Assembly: GCA_016284875.1 (NCBI GenBank)
Contig: JAEEPS010000009.1
Location: 1 to 64,000 of the forward strand
Direction of reading: 5' to 3'
From: Salinivirgaceae bacterium
GTDB taxonomy: Bacteria > Bacteroidota > Bacteroidia > Bacteroidales > SZUA-534
Length of the DNA stretch: 64,000 bases
Part shown: positions 46,093 through 56,238 of the stretch, piece after piece
Numbering within the stretch: position 1 is the first letter of the stretch
Layout of the letters: each line of letters opens with the position of its first letter
Made by a program: the position numbers and the translations under genes
Notes under the pieces: generated by a model
Database searches by the model: none
Told to the model about the DNA's origin: nothing
The model's input: only the letters and a program-made list of their open reading frames with translations

Positions 46093-46254
46093 ATGCTGCG
46101 AGAAGAGAAAAAGATAGTTTATTGCAAAAATGTAATCGTTTGCGCCGCAGAAACGGCCCCGCAATCGGTTGCATTCGATTTATTGGCGGACGAATGTGAA
46201 TGTGAAAATGCAATTTCAACACTTCCAATGTTGGATTTGAAAGTGACTATATAA
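46093..46254 (+). CDS. Possible 53-residue small ORF upstream of susC2
   Basis: An ATG at 46093 opens a frame of 53 codons that stops at 46252-46254, 23 bp before the susC2 start codon. The product begins MLREEKKIVYCKNVIVCAAE, with four Cys residues in all (11, 17, 35 and 37) and a DECECEN segment. The stretch around 46140-46200 has the GC-rich third positions of neighbouring coding genes, unlike the AT-rich bases before it. There is no clear ribosome-binding site, as is usual here. It may be a leader peptide, a small protein gene or a chance frame. Confidence 0.35.
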   Translation: MLREEKKIVYCKNVIVCAAETAPQSVAFDLLADECECENAISTLPMLDLKVTI

Positions 46255-46277
46255 TTTAATAACCAAACAAATTTAGT

Positions 46278-49200
46278 ATGAGGAAACATCGACTATGGAA
46301 ATTGGCGGTTGCAATGCTGCCAATGATGTTGCTCTCTTTCAGTGTTTTCGCTCAGAAACATCAGATTTCGGGTAAGATATTGGACGAGGGTGAAATGCCA
46401 GTTCCAGGTGTTAACGTTGTAATTAAAGGTACAACGATTGGAACAATTACAGGTGGTGACGGTACTTTCAGTATGCAGGCCGCCGATAATGATGTGCTGG
46501 TTATTACCTACATCGGTTACACGACGCAGGAGATAACAGTGAAAGGTTCAGGCCCTTACAACATCGCGTTGCAGCCTGACATGGTAGGCTTGGAAGAGGT
46601 GGTTGTCGTTGGTTACGGCCAACAGAAAAAAGCCTCAGTTGTGGGCGCTATCACTCAGACCACAGGTGCGACATTGCAGCGCGCCGCAGGTGTGAGCAAC
46701 ATTGGCGCAGCCTTGACAGGTAACTTGCCGGGCGTTATCACAACACAAGACACAGGCCAGCCTGGTGAGGAGGATGCAAAAATCGTTATTCGTGGTACAA
46801 GTTCATGGAACGGCAGCGACCCGTTGGTTTTGGTCGATGGTATTGAGCGTTCAATGAACTCTGTCGACATCACTTCAGTTGAGAGCATCTCGGTTTTGAA
46901 AGATGCATCGGCAACAGCCGTTTACGGTGTGAAGGGTGCTAACGGCGTTATTCTTATCACCACAAAACGTGGTGAGGAGGGTAAGGCTCGCATCGACGCA
47001 GGTTTCACCACTACAGTTAAACGTGTGTCGAAGTTGCCTAACAAACTCGACTCTTACGACGCTTTGATGGCTCGCAACAAAACTGTTGAAATGGAGTTGC
47101 CTGTTACCGACAAAGATTCATGGGAGTATATCACACCGCAAAGCGAGATTGAAAAATATCGCGATCCGGATGGTTACACTTACAATGAATTAGGTGTGAA
47201 ACTTCAGAATAGAGAGCGTTACCCGAATGTTGACTGGCAGGATGAGTTGTTCCGTAAGCAGGCAATATCTTATAATGCTAACTTGAGCATCAGCGGTGGT
47301 ACCAAATCTGTACGTTATTATGGTTCAGCTGACTACGTTTATGAGGACGACCTTATGCGTCTGTTCGACAATGGCCGTGGTTATGAGACAGGTTACAGTT
47401 ACCAACGTATCAACGCCCGTAGTAACATCGACTTCACTATCACCAAATCGACAGTGTTCAAAATGAACCTTGCCGGTTCGCTTGGTATCAAGAAGGCTCC
47501 TGCAATGAACGCAGGTGATGTTTGGCAGGAAGGTCAGCGTTGGGCAGGTGCCTACAACATTGCACCTGACGTATTCCTTCCGCAATATAGTGATGGTGCT
47601 TGGGGTTACTATCCGCAGGTTTCAAACGTAACCAACTCTGCACAGAACCTGGCTTTGGCTGGTATGGCAAAGAAAACCACCAACGCAATCAATACTGACT
47701 TTATTCTTGAGCAGAGGCTCGACTTTATCACAAAAGGTTTGAGCGCACGTGTAAACATGTCAATGGATAACCAGTTTGAGGAGAATAATCGTGGTGTTAG
47801 TGACGCATACAATGATGCTCAGGAAAAATGGATTAACCCAAAGACTGGTCAGGTATTTATCCGTCACGATATTGATGGTGACAACACCGGTTTCGACTGG
47901 GCAGAGCAGGTGAGCTGGTCAACCAATGGTGGATCGATGGGTAATGTGAACCGTCGTTTGTACTATCAGGCACAATTGAACTGGGCACGCGATTTCGGTG
48001 CACACGGCATTACTGCCATGGGCTTGTTCTCACGCAACAAACAATTGTATGGTGATGGTATTCCATCGTATCGTGAGGACTGGGCTTTCCGTACAACTTA
48101 CAGTTATGCTGGTCGTTACTTCTTTGAGTACAATGGTGCTTACAACGGTTCGGAGAAGTTCGCTCCCGAAAATCGTTTTGCATTCTTTAACTCAGGTGCC
48201 ATTGGTTGGATGCTTTCTGAGGAAAGTTTCATGTCGTTCTTCAAAGAGAACCACTACATCGATATGTTGAAACTCCGCGCATCGTTGGGTGAGATTGGTA
48301 GCGACAACGCAGGTTCGTTCCTCTACATGGATGAATGGGCATACGGTGGTAAGGCAGGTATGACACTCGACGGCGGTGGCGACAGTATCTATACATTCTA
48401 TCGCATGACCAAGTTGGGTAACAAAGATGTTCACTGGGAGACAGTGCGTAAGTTCAACTTCGGTATCGATTACTCGTTGCTCCAAGGTCTGTTGGCCGGT
48501 AACATCGAAATCTTCCGTGACAAACGTTACGATGTGCTTCTTAATGGTAGCGACCGTGCCACTCCGGCATATTTCGGTTTCGATGTTCCTGTGACAAACA
48601 TGGGTGAGGTTCATGCAAAAGGTTATGAGATCGAACTTCGCGTGAACAAGCAAATCAATCGCGAGACTCGTGTATATGGTAACTTCAGCATTACTCACAA
48701 CGAAAACGAAATCATCGAGAAAGACGATGCACCATTGAAACCTAACTATCAGAAACAGGAAGGTTATGCAATTGGTCAGTACAGAACATTTATTGATAGA
48801 GGCTTCATCAACAATATCGATGAGTTGTATGGTAGTCCGGCATTTGAGACTGACGACCGTTTCCGTCTGCCGGGTAGTTACTACATTGTCGATTTCAATG
48901 GTGATGGTTCTATCGACAGCAAGGATAGCGCTCCTTATGGATACACAAGCACTCCGCAGAACACTTATAACGCCCTTGTAGGCTTTCAGTGGAAAGGCTT
49001 CAGCTGCTTCGCACAGTTCTATGGTGTTCGCAATGTAACCCGCGACGTTGTGCTGCAGAGCTTTGGTCAGAAACTGAACACAGTTTACGATATGGGTGAA
49101 ATCTGGTCGAAAGAGAATCCTGATGCCGATGTAACTCCGTATCGCTGGAGCACTGCTCCGGTGAGCAAGGAGGGTGGTCAGTTCCCCGCATACGGTACTC

Positions 49201-49442
49201 AATACATTTTCGACGGTTCGTATGTTCGTCTGAAGAATGTTGAGTTGGCTTATGAATGGCGTGAAGGTCAGTGGATTAAGAATATTGGTCTGAAATACTT
49301 GAAGGTGTTTGTCAATGGCAACAACCTCTGGTTGTGGACTCGCATGCCTGACGACCGTGAAGCCAACTTGGGTGGCGGCGGTTACTTGGGCGCTTACCCG
49401 ACTGTAAAGCGTTTCAATGTTGGTCTTAAAATAACTCTCTAA
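46278..49442 (+). CDS. SusC/RagA TonB-linked outer membrane transporter (pair 2)
   Basis: The 1054-residue protein has a signal peptide (MRKHRLWKLAVAMLPMMLLS, ending VFAQ), a carboxypeptidase-regulatory-like domain (ISGKILDEGEMPVPGVNVVI), a TonB-box-like EEVVVVGYGQQKKASV and a plug with the family's VLKDASATAVYGVKGANGVI pattern. The barrel ends in VKRFNVGLKITL. It resembles susC1 in its N-terminal domain but diverges in the barrel, so the ligand should differ. Start of a five-gene run on the plus strand; the stop overlaps the susD2 start (TAATG). Confidence 0.93.
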   Translation: MRKHRLWKLAVAMLPMMLLSFSVFAQKHQISGKILDEGEMPVPGVNVVIKGTTIGTITGGDGTFSMQAADNDVLVITYIGYTTQEITVKGSGPYNIALQPDMVGLEEVVVVGYGQQKKASVVGAITQTTGATLQRAAGVSNIGAALTGNLPGVITTQDTGQPGEEDAKIVIRGTSSWNGSDPLVLVDGIERSMNSVDITSVESISVLKDASATAVYGVKGANGVILITTKRGEEGKARIDAGFTTTVKRVSKLPNKLDSYDALMARNKTVEMELPVTDKDSWEYITPQSEIEKYRDPDGYTYNELGVKLQNRERYPNVDWQDELFRKQAISYNANLSISGGTKSVRYYGSADYVYEDDLMRLFDNGRGYETGYSYQRINARSNIDFTITKSTVFKMNLAGSLGIKKAPAMNAGDVWQEGQRWAGAYNIAPDVFLPQYSDGAWGYYPQVSNVTNSAQNLALAGMAKKTTNAINTDFILEQRLDFITKGLSARVNMSMDNQFEENNRGVSDAYNDAQEKWINPKTGQVFIRHDIDGDNTGFDWAEQVSWSTNGGSMGNVNRRLYYQAQLNWARDFGAHGITAMGLFSRNKQLYGDGIPSYREDWAFRTTYSYAGRYFFEYNGAYNGSEKFAPENRFAFFNSGAIGWMLSEESFMSFFKENHYIDMLKLRASLGEIGSDNAGSFLYMDEWAYGGKAGMTLDGGGDSIYTFYRMTKLGNKDVHWETVRKFNFGIDYSLLQGLLAGNIEIFRDKRYDVLLNGSDRATPAYFGFDVPVTNMGEVHAKGYEIELRVNKQINRETRVYGNFSITHNENEIIEKDDAPLKPNYQKQEGYAIGQYRTFIDRGFINNIDELYGSPAFETDDRFRLPGSYYIVDFNGDGSIDSKDSAPYGYTSTPQNTYNALVGFQWKGFSCFAQFYGVRNVTRDVVLQSFGQKLNTVYDMGEIWSKENPDADVTPYRWSTAPVSKEGGQFPAYGTQYIFDGSYVRLKNVELAYEWREGQWIKNIGLKYLKVFVNGNNLWLWTRMPDDREANLGGGGYLGAYPTVKRFNVGLKITL

Positions 49443-51406
49443 TGCTTAAGACAATGAAAAAGATACATAATTCAATATTATTTATAGGTTTGTTGGGGCT
49501 GGCTTTGGGCACTGCTTTCACTTCGTGCAAGGATTATCTCGACCGCGAGCCAAACACGACAGTGTCGGCTAGCGATGCTTTCAAAAACTTCAACAACTAT
49601 CAGGGATTTGTTGAGTTGATTATCAACTGTATTCCCGATAAAGAGAAATGTAACTGGTGTCCGTCGTGGAACTGGGGTGATGATGAGATTTTCAACCCTG
49701 AGGCCGACGACCGTATGACTCACCAGGCCGACCTTGGCAACTTCCGTGCATGGAGCCAGACAGGCAACTGGTTGCTTACAGGAGGAACCTCTAATGGTAG
49801 TGTAACTCAAAACAGTGCACCGAAAAACCACTCTTTGTGGGGACATGCTTGGTTCTGCATTCGTCAAGCCAACATGGCTATTGAGCATATCGATGAGATG
49901 GACGGAACCGAGGAGGAAAGAAATGTCATACTTGGACAAAGCTATTTCTTCCGTGCATGGTGGCACTTTGAGTTGATGGAATATTTCGGTGGTCTGCCGT
50001 ACATCGACAAAGTGCTTGACGCCGGCAACATTGAAAAACTGCCGCGTCTTTCGTTCCAGGAATGTGCTGATCGTTGCGCAAGCGATTTCCAACAAGCAGC
50101 AGATTATCTTCCATTAAAGTGGGATGATACTCAAGTTGGTAGTGCAACTAAAGGTAAAAACCAGTTGCGTCCAAACAAGATTACCGCACTTTGCTACAAA
50201 GGCAAATGCTTGCTGTGGGCAGGTAGTCCGCTTATGAAGAATGGTGCGCAACTTGGTGCCATTGCAAGCGGCAAGACCTACGAGTATGATGAGGATTACT
50301 GCAAAAAATCAGCCGAGACTTTTGGTGAAGTTCTGCAGTTGGTTGAAGACGGCGAAACCGAATATGCTCTTGTTCAATTCGATTTCGACGATATTTATAA
50401 TCATAAAGCAACAAGCGCAGCAAAAAACAAGTGCTATTCTGACTTGTTCTATACTATGAACCAAGGCTATCGTACTCCAGGCTCAACCGAGGCCATCATG
50501 CGTGGTCCTTCAAAAGACTGGAACAGTTCGAACTGGAACACCACAAAGGTGTTTGGTCCGAAAGTGGCCGGTTTGGTTGAACACGATAACGTAATCCACC
50601 AGCCGACAGCCAACTTGGTTGAAATGTACGGAATGGCCAACGGTCTTCCGATTGATGATCCTGCTTCGGGCTTTGATCCTGAGCATCCGTTCAACAATCG
50701 CGATCCGCGTTTCTATCACGACATTGTTTTTGATGGATTCAAATACATCAATGGTGCCACAACCGACAAAGAGGCTTATCGTTATTGTGAATTGTTCACA
50801 GGCGGTAATATGCGTCCGGTGGCTAATGGTAGCCAGACAGGTTACTTCATTCAAAAACTTGTGCCGCATACTTGCAACGTAATCGACAAATCGTACGATT
50901 TTGGTAATGGCTTGCACACATATCTTTCGTATATGCGTTTGGCCGATGTTTACTTGATGTATGCCGAGGCTTGTGCGGCTGTTGGTGGAGCAAAATATAG
51001 CGCTTCAACGTTCGACAAGACTGCCGAGCAGGCTGTTAATGTTATCCGCAAACGTTGCGGCGCTGGCAATGTAGGCGCAAAATACGTTGCTGATGACAAG
51101 AAGTTTATGGATGAGGTTCGTCGTGAGCGTGCTGTCGAACTTTCGTTCGAGGGTTTCCGCTTCAACGACTTACAGCGTTGGCTGCTCCTTACCGAGTATC
51201 CGTATAACACCAAGTTCCGTCAGGAGTTTGACAGATTGGAGGATCTTGACTTCTTTAAGAACAACGACCCGCGTGAGGCTAAAGTTGCCAATTACCGCAA
51301 AGAGGTTATCCTGACCCGTAATTTCGGTACAAAACATTATTGGTTCCCATTCCTCGATGCCGATATCTATCTGTATCCTGAATTCAAGCAGAATCCGGGT
51401 TGGTAA
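49442..51406 (+). CDS. SusD/RagB family surface lipoprotein (pair 2)
   Basis: The 654-residue lipoprotein has a signal ending at FTSC, followed by KDYLDREPN, the usual SusD start. The SusD helices follow: YFFRAWWHFELMEYFGG and YLSYMRLADVYLMYAEACAA, with a C-terminal FPFLDADIYLYPEFKQNPGW. The ATG at 49442 overlaps the susC2 stop; an ATG at 49454 gives a shorter signal peptide and is equally possible. It partners susC2. The next gene starts 40 bp later. Confidence 0.9.
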   Translation: MLKTMKKIHNSILFIGLLGLALGTAFTSCKDYLDREPNTTVSASDAFKNFNNYQGFVELIINCIPDKEKCNWCPSWNWGDDEIFNPEADDRMTHQADLGNFRAWSQTGNWLLTGGTSNGSVTQNSAPKNHSLWGHAWFCIRQANMAIEHIDEMDGTEEERNVILGQSYFFRAWWHFELMEYFGGLPYIDKVLDAGNIEKLPRLSFQECADRCASDFQQAADYLPLKWDDTQVGSATKGKNQLRPNKITALCYKGKCLLWAGSPLMKNGAQLGAIASGKTYEYDEDYCKKSAETFGEVLQLVEDGETEYALVQFDFDDIYNHKATSAAKNKCYSDLFYTMNQGYRTPGSTEAIMRGPSKDWNSSNWNTTKVFGPKVAGLVEHDNVIHQPTANLVEMYGMANGLPIDDPASGFDPEHPFNNRDPRFYHDIVFDGFKYINGATTDKEAYRYCELFTGGNMRPVANGSQTGYFIQKLVPHTCNVIDKSYDFGNGLHTYLSYMRLADVYLMYAEACAAVGGAKYSASTFDKTAEQAVNVIRKRCGAGNVGAKYVADDKKFMDEVRRERAVELSFEGFRFNDLQRWLLLTEYPYNTKFRQEFDRLEDLDFFKNNDPREAKVANYRKEVILTRNFGTKHYWFPFLDADIYLYPEFKQNPGW

Positions 51407-51446
51407 TGGTTCCATGAATAATTGTTGAATTAATAAACGATAAAAG

Positions 51447-54341
51447 ATGAAACATAAACATAATATATTAGTCATGAGTGCCGCATTGGCCATTGCGCCA
51501 TTTGCATTGAGTGCCCAGACCGATGCACAGGCAGAGCCGCAAACAGAGGATTCTGTCTATATGGTCAAAACGGCATTCCGCAGCGTGGCACAAGGCGATC
51601 TGCTTGGTGGCGTTTCGTTTGTCAATGTCGAGGAGATGCTCGAAAAGAACTACACCACCTACAGTCTCGACCACATGGAGAGTTTGGTCAATGGCTGGAA
51701 TGGCAAATCGCTGTGGGGTATGGATGAGGATAACGGTCAGGGCTATTTGGTTCTTATCGATGGTATTCCTCGTGACGCCAACAATGTGCAGCCGTCAGAA
51801 ATTGCACAGATAACCTTTCTGAAAGGCGCCAATGCAGTTGTGCTTTATGGTAGCCGTGCTGCAAAGGGTGCGATACTCATCACAACCAAGCGTGGTCAGG
51901 CTCGCGAAGGTTTGAAAATCGACATGAATGTGAACGTCGGTCTGGATGTTATTAAAGCACTTCCCGAATATCTTGGTGCCGTTGATTACATGAAATGGTA
52001 CAATCAGGCTCAGAAGAACGACTGGTATGATGAAGAATACGGAGAAGATTATACTGATGAGGATTTGATGTACGAGCCAGATGAGATTGAGAAGACGGCA
52101 AGCGGAGTCAACCCTTATCGTTATGTTGACATCGACTACTTCTCGTCTGATTATATCAAGAAAGTTAAGAGCCGTAAGGAGGCTGTTCTTGAATTGTCGG
52201 GCGGTAACAAGCGTGCTCGTTTGTATGGCAACATCAACGCCTATTCGCAGAACGACTTTGTTAAGGTGGCTGATGCTAAGAAAACCCGTATCAACCGTTT
52301 GAGCGTTCGTGGTAATGTGGATATCGATTTCAATGACTACATCAGTGGTCATATTGATGCCAACGCAACATTCTACGATTCAAAACACCGTCAGTACAGT
52401 AGCAACCCTGGCGATAACATGACTTATTGGAGAATGGCTGCAACAGGTCGTCCGAACTACCCGAACCACGCAGCTCCTCTTATTCCTCTTGACAAGGTTG
52501 CAGAGGATGCAAAAGGTCGTGAACTGGTTGAAAACACAAGCAATATTTTCGATGGCAAGTTCCTAGGCGGAACAAATGCCAACCAATCAAATGTGTTCAG
52601 TCAGATTTACGCTGGTGGCGAGTTGAAATGGACTAGCCGTCAGTTCCAATTCGATGGCGGATTGAATTTCAATCTTGGCAAACTGGTTGAAGGACTTTCT
52701 CTGAAGACTAATTTCGGAATGGATTTCAAGGCATCGTACAATACACGTTTCGATCCCAAGTATGCAGTGTTTGAACCTGAATGGGGTGAAGACGATGAGA
52801 TGATTCACAAAATCACTCAGATTGGTACCGATGAAGTAACAGGAAGCAAGAAGTTGTGGGGAACAAAAGAGACCCGTACAATGGCTCTCTCGTTCCAATT
52901 CGACTATGTTCGCAGTTTTGGCGATCACAATGTATCGGCAATCGTTCTTGGCAATGGTTTCCAACAGACCAAAGATGGTGAGTACCACAATACCACCAAT
53001 GCCAATCTTGGTTTCGATTTGAGTTACAACTTTGCTCACCGCTTCTATATGCAACTCAGTGCAGCTGAAGTTCATTCATCTAAGTTGGCCGAAGGTCACC
53101 GCAACGCGTTGTCACCTTCGTTGACTCTTGGTTGGAATTTGGCACGTGAGTCATTCCTCGATGGTTCAATCTTCGACGACTTGTTGATTTCGGCTTCAGT
53201 TAGCCAATTGAACGAGGATATTGATATTAACAAATATTACTTGTATAACGGTTCGTGGGACAAGAACACATGGGGCTTTGGTTGGGCCGATGGTAAGAGC
53301 ACAACAACAATTACTCCGACCCGTGGTGAGAACGCAAAACTTGAGATGATTAAACGCAAAGAGTTCTCAGCTAGTGTTAAAGCATCTTTGTTAGATCGTT
53401 TTGTTACAACAGAATTCACATTCTTCAAGAACCGTTGGGAAGGCTACTTGGTTAATACAACTGAGGATTGGCCGAGCCACATGCAAAAGTTCATCCCTTA
53501 CTTGAACAACGATGTTAACAGCCGTTATGGTTTTGATTTCGCAGCTAACTTCAATAAGGAGGTCAATGAAGATTTGGGCGTATCGTTTGGCGTTGTTGGA
53601 ACATACTACGATACTAAAGTGGTTAAACGCGAGCAGTCAACTCTCGACCGTGTGAATCAAAGTCAACTCGACCGCGAAGGCAAACCTATCGATGCAATTT
53701 GGGGATACAAGAGTATTGGTATCTTCCAGAGTATTGAGGAAATCGAAGATTCTCCAGAGCAGAAGATTGGTAACACCGTTCGCCCGGGCGACCTTAAGTA
53801 TGCCGATTTGAGCAACAACGGTGTTGGTGACACACTTATCAATGCCAATGATATGGTTTATTTGGGCAAGGACGGTCGTTTTGGTTCTCCATTCACATTG
53901 GGTGTCAATCTGACAGTTAAGTACAAAAATTTCACTTTCTATGCTTTAGGATCAGCCAAGGCTGGTGCATACGGAAAGAAAAACAACTCTTACTATCAGC
54001 CAAAGGGTGACGACAAGTATTCAGTATTAGTTAAGGACACTTGGACAGCAGAAAATCCAAATGCGAAATATCCTGCACTTACAACATCAAATGGTGCTAA
54101 CAACTATGCTGAGTCTGACTTCTGGTTGTATAAGGACAATGCTTTCAAATTGACTAAGATACAGATAACCTACGATCTTCCGCAAGAAATGCTTGGTGAC
54201 AGTTTTGTGAAAGGTGTCAGCGCATTTGTGAGCGGCAAAGACTTGCTTACTATTTCGAAAGAGCGCAAGGTGATGGAGACTTCAATTGCAAGCGATCCTC
54301 AAACACGTTTCTTCCAGGTCGGTGTGAAAGCAACTTTCTAA
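51447..54341 (+). CDS. SusC-like transporter without N-terminal domain (pair 3)
   Basis: At 964 residues this SusC-like protein is about 90 shorter than its neighbours. After the signal peptide (ending ALSAQ) and a short acidic linker (TDAQAEPQTEDS) the plug starts at once (YMVKTAFRSVAQGDLLGGVS, GYLVLIDGIPRDANNVQPSE, FLKGANAVVLYGSRAAKGAI). The carboxypeptidase-regulatory-like domain and the VVVGYG motif are missing; MVKTAFRSV may take the place of the TonB box. The barrel ends in FFQVGVKATF. It should still be a transporter together with susD3. Tandem long and short SusC pairs are known in other Bacteroidota loci. Confidence 0.88.
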   Translation: MKHKHNILVMSAALAIAPFALSAQTDAQAEPQTEDSVYMVKTAFRSVAQGDLLGGVSFVNVEEMLEKNYTTYSLDHMESLVNGWNGKSLWGMDEDNGQGYLVLIDGIPRDANNVQPSEIAQITFLKGANAVVLYGSRAAKGAILITTKRGQAREGLKIDMNVNVGLDVIKALPEYLGAVDYMKWYNQAQKNDWYDEEYGEDYTDEDLMYEPDEIEKTASGVNPYRYVDIDYFSSDYIKKVKSRKEAVLELSGGNKRARLYGNINAYSQNDFVKVADAKKTRINRLSVRGNVDIDFNDYISGHIDANATFYDSKHRQYSSNPGDNMTYWRMAATGRPNYPNHAAPLIPLDKVAEDAKGRELVENTSNIFDGKFLGGTNANQSNVFSQIYAGGELKWTSRQFQFDGGLNFNLGKLVEGLSLKTNFGMDFKASYNTRFDPKYAVFEPEWGEDDEMIHKITQIGTDEVTGSKKLWGTKETRTMALSFQFDYVRSFGDHNVSAIVLGNGFQQTKDGEYHNTTNANLGFDLSYNFAHRFYMQLSAAEVHSSKLAEGHRNALSPSLTLGWNLARESFLDGSIFDDLLISASVSQLNEDIDINKYYLYNGSWDKNTWGFGWADGKSTTTITPTRGENAKLEMIKRKEFSASVKASLLDRFVTTEFTFFKNRWEGYLVNTTEDWPSHMQKFIPYLNNDVNSRYGFDFAANFNKEVNEDLGVSFGVVGTYYDTKVVKREQSTLDRVNQSQLDREGKPIDAIWGYKSIGIFQSIEEIEDSPEQKIGNTVRPGDLKYADLSNNGVGDTLINANDMVYLGKDGRFGSPFTLGVNLTVKYKNFTFYALGSAKAGAYGKKNNSYYQPKGDDKYSVLVKDTWTAENPNAKYPALTTSNGANNYAESDFWLYKDNAFKLTKIQITYDLPQEMLGDSFVKGVSAFVSGKDLLTISKERKVMETSIASDPQTRFFQVGVKATF

Positions 54342-54366
54342 TGTCTGATTTAATACGAATTGAGAT

Positions 54367-56223
54367 ATGAAATTGAATAGAATAATAAAATTAGCGGTTC
54401 TGATTCCCGTTGTTGTCGCTTGCGACGATATGTTTGAGCCGGGTATCGAGAACAATCAGGATTTTGAAACGTTGACTAAGATTCCGCAAAATGCAGCAGG
54501 CTTGGCAATGCACGGATATGCAAACTTGCCATATCAAGGTGGTTCTGCGGGCAGTTTCAACGACGTTGCTACCGATGATGCAGTTTCCAATGATTATGGA
54601 AATGCATATCTTAAAGTGGGCAATGGTTTGTGGAGTTCAAAGCAAGGTGGTATAAACCCATTCAACCAATGGACTGACCGTCGCACAAACCTTCAGTATG
54701 TCAACCGTTTTCTCGAGGAAATGGATAATTTCAAATGGGCAGGTAAAGATGTGGTTAATGAAATGTTCAAAGACCAAATCAAAGGAGAGGCTCTTGCGCT
54801 CCGTGGCTTGCAAATGTTCTTCTTCCTGCGTGCCCATGCAGGTTATTCAGGTGGCGAATTACTAGGTGTACCTTGCCTTACTCGTTCTGAAACAGCAGGC
54901 GACGATTTCAATGTGGGACGTTCTTCATTTGAAGATTGCATCAATCAAATATTTAAGGATTTGGAAGATGCTAAAGAATTCTTGCCGTTTGATTATGTAA
55001 ACATTAAAGATGCCGATATACCTCAGAAGTATAAAGAAATCGGAGTTGACAATGCAGAAGACTACAACCGCGTGTTTGGTGAAAGCAAGATGGGACGTAT
55101 GTCGGGCAGAATTGTCGCAGCCATTGAGGCTCAGGTTGCTATTTATGCTGCCAGTCCGGCATATTCTGACCACTCTGGTGTTACGTGGGAAGACGCAGCC
55201 CAAAGAGCTGCCGATTTGCTTAACACTATTGGCGGTGTCAGCGGTATTGATCCTAATGGCAACCATTGGTATAACAATATTGATGAGATTCGCGATGTTC
55301 GCGGTGGACGTGTGCCGGCCGAGATTATTTGGCGTGACAATGTGAGTGAGACTAATGGTCTTGAAACAGATTGCTATCCTGCTTCTTTGTTTGGCAAGGC
55401 ACTCATCAACCCAACACAGAATCTTGTTGATGCCTTCCCAATGGCTAATGGCTATCCTATTTCTGATGCTGCTAGTGGTTACGATCCTCAGAACCCATAT
55501 GAAGACCGTGATCCGCGTTTCGATTTGTACATTGTTCATGATGGTTCTGATTTCGGTCCATACAGAACAACAAAAGCACAAAAGAACACTGACTTGATTA
55601 ACACAACAGTTGACGACAAGAATAACCAAGATGGCTTGGATGCTGAAAAAGGTGGAGCACCTACACGTACTGGCTATTTCATGCGTAAACTGCTCAACGA
55701 GGATTGTATCATCAAGATGAAGGATGGTGGTAGCGGTATTAGTGCTCAGCACAAATATAACGCACGTATCCGCTACACCGAGATTTTCCTCGATTATGCT
55801 GAGGCTGCAAATGAGGCTTATGGTCCTAAAGGAACTGCTTCTGGTGCATCTTATAGTGCATACGATGTGATTAAAGCAATTCGAGAGAGAGGTGGAATCA
55901 CCGACACAAAATACTTGGATGAATGTGCAGGTGACAAAGACAAAATGCGCGATCTTATCCGCAACGAGCGCCGTATTGAACTCTGCTTCGAGGGCCACCG
56001 TTTCTGGGATTTGCGCCGTTGGAAAGTTGATTTGTCTAAGCTTAACGAGACCGTTATGGCTATGGAAATCAAAACTGTTAACGGAAAGAAAACCTATACT
56101 CCGGTTCCTGTTAAAAAGGAAACTCGCGACTATGACGAGTGTATGTATTATGGTCCGGTTCCTGAGTCGGAACTCAACAAGTGGTCGGCTTTGAAACAGA
56201 ACGATGGTTGGGAAAGATACTAA
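54367..56223 (+). CDS. SusD/RagB family surface lipoprotein (pair 3)
   Basis: The 618-residue lipoprotein has a signal ending at VVAC (Cys19), followed by DDMFEPGIENNQDFE. SusD helices are seen in IKGEALALRGLQMFFFLRAH and YTEIFLDYAEAANEAYG, with RNERRIELCFEGHRFWDLRR near the C-terminal end, the most typical SusD motif. It partners susC3, 25 bp upstream, and is followed after 15 bp by the DUF5627-type lipoprotein. Ligand unknown. Confidence 0.92.
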   Translation: MKLNRIIKLAVLIPVVVACDDMFEPGIENNQDFETLTKIPQNAAGLAMHGYANLPYQGGSAGSFNDVATDDAVSNDYGNAYLKVGNGLWSSKQGGINPFNQWTDRRTNLQYVNRFLEEMDNFKWAGKDVVNEMFKDQIKGEALALRGLQMFFFLRAHAGYSGGELLGVPCLTRSETAGDDFNVGRSSFEDCINQIFKDLEDAKEFLPFDYVNIKDADIPQKYKEIGVDNAEDYNRVFGESKMGRMSGRIVAAIEAQVAIYAASPAYSDHSGVTWEDAAQRAADLLNTIGGVSGIDPNGNHWYNNIDEIRDVRGGRVPAEIIWRDNVSETNGLETDCYPASLFGKALINPTQNLVDAFPMANGYPISDAASGYDPQNPYEDRDPRFDLYIVHDGSDFGPYRTTKAQKNTDLINTTVDDKNNQDGLDAEKGGAPTRTGYFMRKLLNEDCIIKMKDGGSGISAQHKYNARIRYTEIFLDYAEAANEAYGPKGTASGASYSAYDVIKAIRERGGITDTKYLDECAGDKDKMRDLIRNERRIELCFEGHRFWDLRRWKVDLSKLNETVMAMEIKTVNGKKTYTPVPVKKETRDYDECMYYGPVPESELNKWSALKQNDGWERY

Positions 56224-56238
56224 TCTTTAATTGTTAAT

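Noticed and set aside
46268..46275. Exact minus-strand TAnnTTTG box (TAAATTTG) just before the susC2 start, as for an antisense RNA
   Set aside because: No good -33 element at the right distance and no terminator on the minus strand in the leader; one 5-base match is too weak.
48192..49202. Long minus-strand frame (336 codons) inside susC2
   Set aside because: Antisense shadow of a well-supported SusC gene; no domain, no promoter.
54925..55998. Long minus-strand frame (357 codons) inside susD3
   Set aside because: Antisense shadow; the plus-strand SusD signature is clear.
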